Below, piece after piece: positions 1-4,470 of a stretch of DNA of 5,310 nt (position 1 is the stretch's first letter; every line of letters begins with the position of its first letter). A program made the position numbers and the translations under genes. The notes beneath the pieces were generated by a model. The model was not told the DNA's origin and searched no databases. It worked only from the letters and a program-made list of their open reading frames with translations. The stretch is from assembly GCA_030638205.1 (NCBI GenBank), contig DAOWFB010000163.1, positions 1 to 5,310 on the forward strand, written 5' to 3'. This DNA comes from Thalassospiraceae bacterium (GTDB taxonomy: Bacteria; Pseudomonadota; Alphaproteobacteria; Rhodospirillales; Magnetovibrionaceae).

Positions 1-102
1 ACCCATAGAAAGCCCAAATGAAATGGCAGCCATAAAAACATCATGACCAAAGGCGATAGTGGCAAGTCTGCTGGGTAATATGCGTTTTGTAATTGTGACC
101 AT
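1..102 (-). CDS. 5' end of a putative CapD-like polysaccharide biosynthesis protein (partial)
   Basis: Only the first 34 codons are in the window; the gene runs off the left edge. An ATG at 102-100 opens a frame with no stop to the edge. The next in-frame codon that could end it upstream is a TAG at 126-124, with no other start between, so this ATG is the likely start, although no clear Shine-Dalgarno precedes it. The N-terminus is basic (KRILPSR), followed by AFGHDVFMAAISFGLSMG, the beginning of a hydrophobic helix. This HD(V/L)xMAAxSF pattern is what I recall from the first membrane helix of CapD/PglF/WbpM-type nucleotide-diphosphosugar epimerase/dehydratases, inner-membrane enzymes that prepare sugars for surface polysaccharides. 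The family call rests on this short stretch only. It lies on the same strand as the glycosyltransferase operon but is separated from it by about 550 bases and a terminator, so it is probably a separate transcript. Confidence 0.5.
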   Translation of the reverse strand, partial: MVTITKRILPSRLATIAFGHDVFMAAISFGLSMG

Positions 103-158
103 GAGGCGTACTTTTAATACTCGCTAACTAGTGCTTAAATTTAATCAATATTCCCACA

Positions 159-182
159 AACGGTATTAGTGAAAATACCGTT
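159..182. repeat. Perfect 9-bp inverted repeat (hairpin or operator)
   Basis: AACGGTATT at 159-167 and AATACCGTT at 174-182 are perfect reverse complements around a 6-base loop. It sits 57 bases upstream of the left-edge minus-strand start codon. Neither strand shows a clean T-run after the stem, so it is a poor intrinsic terminator. An operator near the promoter of the left-edge gene, or a leader hairpin, is possible. Function is inference. Confidence 0.45.
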
Positions 183-239
183 CTATCTGTGAATATACAC
201 ATGAATACATAAACTTACACACCTCAGTGCTTGCCGTCT

Positions 240-261
240 GTAACAACTTTGTAGCAACTTA
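240..261. repeat. Tandem direct repeat of an 11-base unit
   Basis: GTAACAACTTT (240-250) is followed immediately by GTAGCAACTTA (251-261), matching at 9 of 11 positions. Short tandem repeats next to a tRNA-derived core can be arm-type sites for a tyrosine integrase. No integrase gene is present in the window, so this reading is speculative. Confidence 0.3.
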
Positions 262-370
262 AAATCCCCGGTTTTACGCATATTCCCCATATGCCTACCC
301 ACGTAACCATCTGATATAAAAGAAATTAATTGAGATTTTCCTAGTTTTAAAGGCCTCAAATACCCGGCCA

Positions 371-465
371 AAACGAACTCGAAAACCGTTGAGCTAGCAA
401 TAGTTCCGAGGGTTCGGAACCGAAGGTGAGTGAGCGAAGCGAGAACAATCCCTCTCTCTCCTCCA
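371..465 (+). pseudogene. tRNA-Ser(CGA)-like remnant, 5' part missing, T-loop interrupted
   Basis: The 3' two thirds of a serine tRNA can be read. The anticodon loop is CTCGAAA (378-384, anticodon CGA at 380-382) and the 3' anticodon stem is ACCGT (385-389). A long class II variable arm has stem GAGCTA/TAGTTC around GCAA (391-406). The T-stem is GAGGG (408-412), opening the T-loop TTCG. About 30 bases (417-446) then intervene before AAT and the T-stem partner CCCTC (450-454). An acceptor strand TCTCTCC (455-461), a T in the discriminator position and an encoded CCA (463-465) follow. The 5' anticodon stem (ACGAA) pairs at only three of five positions. I find no D-arm or 5' acceptor strand of the GGAGAGA type upstream. 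Serine tRNAs normally carry G as discriminator. It cannot be a working tRNA as written. It may be an att-type 3' fragment left by element integration, a decayed gene, or a tRNA-derived repeat. A terminator follows, as after a real tRNA. Confidence 0.6.
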
Positions 466-466
466 T
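420..466 (+). repeat. tRNA-tail repeat, copy 1
   Basis: This segment begins CCGAA, passes through GAGCG and ends with a 28-base block at 439-466 (GCGAGAACAATCCCTC, then TCTCTCCTCCAT). It recurs at 595-637. The 28-base block matches the second copy apart from a 2-base TC indel and one substitution. It covers most of the T-loop insert, the 3' T-stem and the acceptor end of the tRNA-like remnant. Confidence 0.6.
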
Positions 467-470
467 TTAT

Positions 471-507
471 AAAAAATCCTCGCCAGATTCTTGGGTGGGG
501 TTTTTTT
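471..507. terminator. Bidirectional rho-independent terminator-like hairpin
   Basis: A-rich 5' arm AAAAAATCCTCGCC (471-484), loop 485-492, then GGGTGGGG (493-500) and seven T's (501-507). The arms pair with two G-T wobbles and two mismatches in the lower GC part. On the plus strand it ends in TTTTTTT just after the tRNA-like remnant. On the minus strand it ends in TTTTTT (476-471) and is the first such structure downstream of the glycosyltransferase stop. It could therefore end the operon transcript as well. Confidence 0.6.
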
Positions 508-543
508 GTAAATAGCAGGTGGGCGGTGTGGATGGGAAGCCTT

Positions 544-600
544 GTTCGGGGCCGCTAAACAGCGAAGCACACGGTGCGTGCAAAATTATAAAGGCCGAAC
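544..600. repeat. Long imperfect inverted repeat enclosing smaller hairpins
   Basis: GTTCGG-GG-CC (544-553) pairs with GGCCGAAC (593-600) apart from a 2-base GG bulge. Inside lie GCT-AAAC-AGC (554-563) and GCAC at 567-570, which can pair with GTGC at 574-577 or 578-581. This suggests a branched RNA fold in the 3' untranslated region of the minus-strand operon, or a DNA-level palindrome. There is no T-run, so it is not a standard terminator. Function unknown. Confidence 0.35.
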
Positions 601-637
601 GAGCGCATTGCGCGAGAACAATCCCTCCCTCCTCCAT
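595..637 (+). repeat. tRNA-tail repeat, copy 2
   Basis: CCGAA (595-599), GAGCG (601-605), a small GCGC-ATT-GCGC hairpin (603-613) and the block GCGAGAACAATCCCTC (612-627) followed by CCTCCTCCAT match copy 1 at 420-466. No anticodon arm or variable arm precedes it, so only the T-arm and acceptor end is shared. It lies 21 bases beyond the glycosyltransferase stop codon. Confidence 0.55.
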
Positions 638-658
638 AAGGAGAAGATAATTGAGCGA

Positions 659-2107
659 CTAAGTCTTTTTAAACCCGCTTCTGGTCATTTTGCCCCACTC
701 TTTTTTACCCATCAGAAAATGCCAAGTACCGACCATGCGCCAAAAATTATTTAGCTGGCGATAGCCAAAGTTTTCCAAAATTGAAACTGCGGTCAGCACC
801 GCCAAATGTCCGGGCTTGGGAAAACGCTTTAGCTCCATTTCCTCTAATATCAACGAGCCAACCGAAATTGTTACCCCAAAAATAAAGCTAAGCGCCACAT
901 AGGCTAAAAGGAATTCAAGATCAAAGGCGCCCATCCAGAAAAAAAATGGTATTAGCAAATATCCCAGAACCTCAATGGGCGGGCCAAGAACATCAGCCAA
1001 CAATACATGGGGGAAACCAAGCATTCCGGCAACGCCGTATTTGGGGTTAAACAGCATTTTCCTGTGTTTAAAAAAAACTTCCAGCGAACCGCGCTGCCAA
1101 CGCCTGCGCTGGCGCCCCAACACGGCAAGGCTTTCCGGGGCCTCGGTCCAACACACCGGATCGGGAACAAAATGAATCCGGTATTCGCGCCCCTGTTCGC
1201 GCATATAGCGATGCAGCTTTACAATTATTTCCATATCTTCGCCAACGGTGTCATGGGAATAACCGCCAACGCTAATTGCCTCGCCGCGTTTAAAAATACC
1301 GAACGCGCCAGAAATAAGCATTAGCGCGTCAAGCTTGCTCCATGCCAGCCTTGCCATCAAAAATGCACGCAAATATTCAACCACCTGAAACAAGGCGACA
1401 AGATTGGTTGGGATATCAACCTTGGTTACCCGACCGGAGCGAACCGAACAACCATTGGCAATGCGAACGGTTCCACCAACCGCAATCACGCGCTCCTGAT
1501 CTTCGGCAAATGGCTGAACCGCACGCAACAGAGCATCGGATTCCAAAAGCGAGTCCGCATCAACCGAACAAAAAAGCGGAAAGCGAGAAAGGTTTATCCC
1601 GGCATTAAGGGCGTCAGATTTACCACCATTTTCTTTATCCACCACAATTAAATTAGGATAATTAACCGAACCATAAAGCCCACGAATAGTTTTGTGTTTA
1701 ACCGCCTCTTCATAGGGGCGCACAACCGGTTTTAAATCATAGGCATCAATTACCGTCCGCAGGGTTGCATCGGAAGATCCGTCGTTAATTACGATGACTT
1801 CAAAATTTGGGTAATGCAGCGCCAGCATCGAGCGTACATTTTCAACGATTGTGGTTTCTTCATTATATGCCGGAACCAACAATGATATGGGCATGGTTGT
1901 AACATTTAATTGTTGCCATGCCTGACTTACACCCGGGTGCAGCCTGCGGTTCCGTAAAACACCATAGGCCAAAAAAAGCTGCACCATATAAAGTACGTTT
2001 TGCGCAGCCATGATAGAAATAATAAAAATACTTACCACAGATGCCCACGGCATAATGGCAACGGCAAAGCCATCAAACATGGCAGCAAATTCCACCCAAG
2101 AAATCAT
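659..2107 (-). CDS. Processive-type family 2 glycosyltransferase, inner membrane
   Basis: This 482-residue protein is a probable polysaccharide synthase that transfers sugar from a nucleotide-sugar donor to a growing chain at the cytoplasmic face of the inner membrane. An N-terminal hydrophobic segment (about 22-50) precedes a GT-A domain. LLVPAYNEE is at 76-84, NDGSSD at 108-113, the metal-binding DAD at 183-185, SGAFG at 266-270, GED with the likely catalytic Asp291 at 289-291, and QRRRW at 333-337. The D, DxD, ED, QxxRW set is that of NodC, hyaluronan synthase, PgaC/IcaA and BcsA. Two or more membrane helices follow (about 365-430). No PilZ domain is present, so direct c-di-GMP control of the BcsA kind is not seen. 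The ATG overlaps the upstream stop as ATGA and has a good ribosome site (GGAAAGG, 2122-2116). It is the last gene of the operon. Sugar substrate cannot be read from the sequence. Confidence 0.9.
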   Translation of the reverse strand: MISWVEFAAMFDGFAVAIMPWASVVSIFIISIMAAQNVLYMVQLFLAYGVLRNRRLHPGVSQAWQQLNVTTMPISLLVPAYNEETTIVENVRSMLALHYPNFEVIVINDGSSDATLRTVIDAYDLKPVVRPYEEAVKHKTIRGLYGSVNYPNLIVVDKENGGKSDALNAGINLSRFPLFCSVDADSLLESDALLRAVQPFAEDQERVIAVGGTVRIANGCSVRSGRVTKVDIPTNLVALFQVVEYLRAFLMARLAWSKLDALMLISGAFGIFKRGEAISVGGYSHDTVGEDMEIIVKLHRYMREQGREYRIHFVPDPVCWTEAPESLAVLGRQRRRWQRGSLEVFFKHRKMLFNPKYGVAGMLGFPHVLLADVLGPPIEVLGYLLIPFFFWMGAFDLEFLLAYVALSFIFGVTISVGSLILEEMELKRFPKPGHLAVLTAVSILENFGYRQLNNFWRMVGTWHFLMGKKEWGKMTRSGFKKT

Positions 2108-3192
2108 GCCACCCGCCTTTCCGATAAAACCAGTTGGGCAATTTGGGCAGAGCGGCCATCGCCAGCGCTTACGTCTTCCAATGCCTTTATTCCGTCATCG
2201 CCAAGCTTTACCAATGCTTCGGCGGCACGAAAACGCGCCCACCATTCTTTGTCATTAAGTAATTTTGTTAATGGGGATATTGCTTCTTTGAACCCTATGA
2301 CGCCTGCGCAAATTGCAGCTTGGGCGCGAACCTGCCATTCGAGATCTTCCAGTGCGTTCAATACGGCAGGCATTGCTTTTGGGTGGCCTATCATCATTAA
2401 TGCCCGCATGGCTTCGGCCCGAACATTTAAATGTTTTGAGCTGGCCTGCTTTATCACCGCCGGAACAACGGAATAATCCTGCACCCGGCCAATGGCATAA
2501 AGGGAAAGCACCGCAATGTCTTCTATTGCCACGCCTTCGAGCAAATCAACAAGGTCCTGAACGTGGTTTTGCCCAACTTTTAAAAATATTTCTCTAAGCA
2601 TCCTCGAGCGAACCGCGCCGCCTATATCTAGCTTGTCGACTAATTCGACAACACTTAATTCAGGGTCATTTTCGGCCAATGCCTCGGCTGCCATCAATCG
2701 TATATTTGGGTTTTCATCATCCATGGCACCGTGCAATGCCGCCAATGCCGGGGCATCGGTAAAAAGTGCTAATACTTCAATGGATTGCAGTTTATCAATG
2801 TTGGTTCCTTTTTTTAATCTTGTTAATGCCTGATCACGCACCCCAATACCCCATAACAGGGCTATTAATAGATCGCGGGATTCACCCTTAATTGAACCCA
2901 ATAATTGCATAACCATTTCGCGAATATGTTCGGTATTTTCGTCTTTAAAATTTTGCTGCAGGGTTTCAAGGTCGCTATTCGATTCCATAAACTGAAGGAT
3001 GCGTAGGCGTAACGCCTTAAGGTGTACTTGTAATTTATCGTCGCGCTTGTTTCTAATGGCGCGTGCTATTACCAAAATAACCATAGTGACAGATGAAAGC
3101 ACACCAAGAAAAAGCGATGATACCCACACCGCCGACAAGACTGTCATGTCTTGAAAAAATATAACGATAAAGTTTAGTGGATGCGCATCCAT
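2104..3192 (-). CDS. Membrane-anchored HEAT-repeat protein
   Basis: This 362-residue protein has one clear N-terminal membrane helix (about 17-43, plus a short hydrophobic stretch at 8-13). The basic RAIRNKR (44-50) follows, so by the positive-inside rule the rest should be cytoplasmic. Residues from about 60 on are helical, and HEAT-like units stand out at roughly 147-177 (NIRLMAAEALAEND), 242-270 (NVRAEAMRALMMIG), 273-300 (QVRAQAAICAGVIG) and 304-331 (WWARFRAAEALVKLG). HEAT solenoids bind proteins. No catalytic motif is visible. Lying between the outer-membrane barrel and the synthase genes, it is probably a scaffold or regulator of the synthase; that role is inference. The ATG overlaps the barrel gene's stop as TGATG, with only a weak GGCGG upstream, so translational coupling is likely. 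Its own stop overlaps the glycosyltransferase start by 4 bases. Confidence 0.85.
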   Translation of the reverse strand: MDAHPLNFIVIFFQDMTVLSAVWVSSLFLGVLSSVTMVILVIARAIRNKRDDKLQVHLKALRLRILQFMESNSDLETLQQNFKDENTEHIREMVMQLLGSIKGESRDLLIALLWGIGVRDQALTRLKKGTNIDKLQSIEVLALFTDAPALAALHGAMDDENPNIRLMAAEALAENDPELSVVELVDKLDIGGAVRSRMLREIFLKVGQNHVQDLVDLLEGVAIEDIAVLSLYAIGRVQDYSVVPAVIKQASSKHLNVRAEAMRALMMIGHPKAMPAVLNALEDLEWQVRAQAAICAGVIGFKEAISPLTKLLNDKEWWARFRAAEALVKLGDDGIKALEDVSAGDGRSAQIAQLVLSERRVA

Positions 3193-4043
3193 CAGAACCG
3201 CCGCGAAAGGCCGATTGAATAAATATTGCGCAGGTAAGAACCTTTTCTGTCTTCCCCGGCATAATCAATGCGAATACTTGTGTCCGGTTCAATATCATAA
3301 ATAATTCCACCAAAGCGAGTGCTTACATTTGTAACCACGCCATTATCGCTTTCTGGTGCAAATGCAAAACCTGCAAATGGGCGAAGATTATCAAGCATTT
3401 GCCAATCTAATTTTATCGAATATCCAGTTGTACGTTTTGATGGTTTTTTAGCAAATGTATTTATCCATTTACCACTAACCCATACGGGGATTTTAGAAAA
3501 GTATTGAACAAAACCGGGGTCAATATTTTCGCTATCACCGCTGGCATAGTCCTTGTGCAAAATATTTATGGTTGCAACTGTTGGGCCAATGGCCCCCATA
3601 GCACCCTCTGGGCCATCCCACAACTTTACCCCACCACCTGCTTGCATAGCCCAACGGGCAAGAAAATCGGCATCGGGTGTGGCATAAAACGAAGCATTCG
3701 CATAAACCCCATCACCAAAATTATGTGATACCCCGCCACCAACCGATACATCATATGTTGCAAAGCGATTGGCAGCACCAAGGCTTAAATTGATATTTGT
3801 TTTTTCATCTACACGGCGGGTAAAGACGGTTTTTTCTTCGTGCCATTCTTTACGGTCGCTGCGAGAAAAATTGCTATTGCTATAGACAATGCTAACTTGC
3901 CAATCTTTATTAGCATCACTTTTGGCACCTTCTCCATGGGCGTGGCTAACTGGCGCAAGGCACAGCAGAGATATCGCCACCACAAATTTTAAATGTGCCA
4001 GCCTATAATTTGCCAACCTATAATTTGTTAGTCGATTTTGCAT
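3192..4043 (-). CDS. YaiO-family outer-membrane beta-barrel protein
   Basis: This 283-residue precursor has a long basic n-region, a hydrophobic core FVVAISLLCLAPV (20-32) and a signal peptidase I site after SHA (residue 35), giving a mature protein of about 248 residues. The rest shows the alternating polar/aromatic pattern of beta-strands. The protein ends in ...SIGLSRRF, the terminal Phe typical of BAM-inserted outer-membrane proteins. DWQVSIVYSNSNFSR, the WHEEKTVFTRRV strand and the GGGVSHNF region resemble the YaiO barrel domain as I remember it. E. coli yaiO lies near the glycosyltransferase gene yaiP, which makes the same pairing here meaningful. Probable role: outer-membrane step in export or attachment of the synthase product (inference). 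Unlike PgaA there is no TPR part. The start overlaps the response-regulator gene by 16 bases and has no strong Shine-Dalgarno. NYRLA occurs twice in a row in the n-region. Confidence 0.8.
   Translation of the reverse strand: MQNRLTNYRLANYRLAHLKFVVAISLLCLAPVSHAHGEGAKSDANKDWQVSIVYSNSNFSRSDRKEWHEEKTVFTRRVDEKTNINLSLGAANRFATYDVSVGGGVSHNFGDGVYANASFYATPDADFLARWAMQAGGGVKLWDGPEGAMGAIGPTVATINILHKDYASGDSENIDPGFVQYFSKIPVWVSGKWINTFAKKPSKRTTGYSIKLDWQMLDNLRPFAGFAFAPESDNGVVTNVSTRFGGIIYDIEPDTSIRIDYAGEDRKGSYLRNIYSIGLSRRF
3997..4027. repeat. 15-base in-frame tandem repeat inside the signal-peptide n-region
   Basis: Bases 3997-4012 (GCCAGCCTATAATTTG) and 4012-4027 (GCCAACCTATAATTTG) differ at one base and lie at a 15-base period. 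On the coding strand they give the duplicated pentapeptide NYRLA-NYRLA at residues 7-16 of the barrel precursor. Fifteen bases is a multiple of three, so copy-number change would keep the frame. Confidence 0.8.
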
Positions 4044-4426
4044 TTGTCGCCAAGAAGACGTTGAATTTTTAAAATAAGTTCTTCGGGCATGAAGGGTTTG
4101 GAAATATATTCGGCGGCACCAAGGTTAAGCCCGCCAACAACATCGCGTGACTGGGTGCGTGCGCTAAGCATTACCACCGGGATATTTTTAGTATCGGTAT
4201 TTTCCTTTAACAGTCGCAAAACCTCTATCCCATCCATACCCGGCATCATTCCATCCAGCACAATAAGATTTGGCTTGCTTTCGATTGCCATTGCCAGACC
4301 TTCTTCGCCATCGCCGCTAGCAAGAACTGCTGCTCCTATTTGCTCAAGCTTAAAGGTGAGAAGTTCAACCAGCATCTCGTCATCATCAACCAAAAGTATT
4401 GTGCATTTACCATCTGTGAACGACAT
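4028..4426 (-). CDS. Single-domain (CheY-like) response regulator
   Basis: This 132-residue protein is a receiver domain and nothing more. The acidic pocket is DDD at 14-16, the phospho-acceptor is Asp58 in LIVLDGMMPGMDG, the switch Ser88 is in VVMLSAR, and the conserved Lys110 is in SKPF. No DNA-binding, GGDEF or other output domain follows, so it must act by binding a partner protein or as a relay step. AAAGG (4439-4435) lies 8 bases before the ATG, a good ribosome site. It is 35 bases downstream of the receiver-HPt gene, whose HPt histidine is an obvious phosphodonor candidate. Its 3' end overlaps the barrel gene. The partner may be the HEAT protein or the synthase, but that is inference. 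Confidence 0.93.
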   Translation of the reverse strand: MSFTDGKCTILLVDDDEMLVELLTFKLEQIGAAVLASGDGEEGLAMAIESKPNLIVLDGMMPGMDGIEVLRLLKENTDTKNIPVVMLSARTQSRDVVGGLNLGAAEYISKPFMPEELILKIQRLLGDKCKID

Positions 4427-4447
4427 CGTTTATGCCTTTACTACGTG

Positions 4448-4470
4448 CTTTCTATAGAAAGTTATAGAAA
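4448..4470. repeat. 14-bp perfect palindrome plus tandem TTTCTATA at the kinase stop
   Basis: CTTTCTATAGAAAG at 4448-4461 is a perfect 14-base palindrome that abuts the TAA (4464-4462) of the receiver-HPt gene. On the minus strand TTTCTATA occurs twice at 10-base spacing (4470-4463 and 4460-4453), the first copy overlapping the last codons and the stop. It fills much of the 35-base gap before the response-regulator gene. It could be an operator, a processing hairpin or chance in AT-rich DNA. No flanking promoter is evident. Confidence 0.4.

Larger units (their letters stand above)
103..377. other. Intergenic region, no convincing gene
   Basis: No protein gene is supportable here. The stretch is AT-rich and holds the upstream region of the left-edge minus-strand gene, a 9-bp-stem hairpin (159-182), a tandem pair of 11-base repeats (240-261) and a small inverted repeat GCATAT-TCCCC-ATATGC (278-294). 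A 62-codon minus-strand frame (371-183) exists but starts at TTG, lacks a ribosome site and has no recognisable domain. If the adjoining tRNA remnant is an integration scar, this is the side where element-derived DNA would lie. Confidence 0.5.

Noticed and set aside
278..294. GCATAT-TCCCC-ATATGC inverted repeat as a terminator or operator
   Set aside because: The stem is only 6 bp of mostly A/T with no T-run or neighbouring gene boundary, so chance is a sufficient explanation.
183..371. 62-codon minus-strand frame beside the tRNA remnant
   Set aside because: It starts at TTG with no ribosome site, and I recognise no domain. Its codons run through the hairpins and repeats of the intergenic region.
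371..465. Functional tRNA-Ser(CGA)
   Set aside because: The 5' acceptor strand and D-arm are absent, the 5' anticodon stem is mispaired and the T-loop is interrupted, so it is called a remnant.
542..754. 70-codon plus-strand frame over the second tRNA-tail repeat
   Set aside because: It starts at TTG without a ribosome site, is mostly made of the inverted repeat and the repeat unit, and then runs antisense into the glycosyltransferase gene.
659..2107. Cellulose synthase BcsA
   Set aside because: The D, DxD, ED, QxxRW motifs are shared by all processive GT2 enzymes. The protein is far shorter than BcsA, lacks PilZ and has no BcsB-like neighbour.
2000..2476. 158-codon plus-strand open frame
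   Set aside because: It lies antisense across the junction of two well-supported minus-strand genes, has a low-complexity Ser/Ala/Asn-rich product with no domain, and is explained as a shadow of their codon use.
3937..4043. Barrel protein as a lipoprotein
   Set aside because: The only Cys in the signal region sits in SLLCLAP, which has Leu at the -1 position and so lacks a valid lipobox, while a good signal peptidase I site (SHA) follows.
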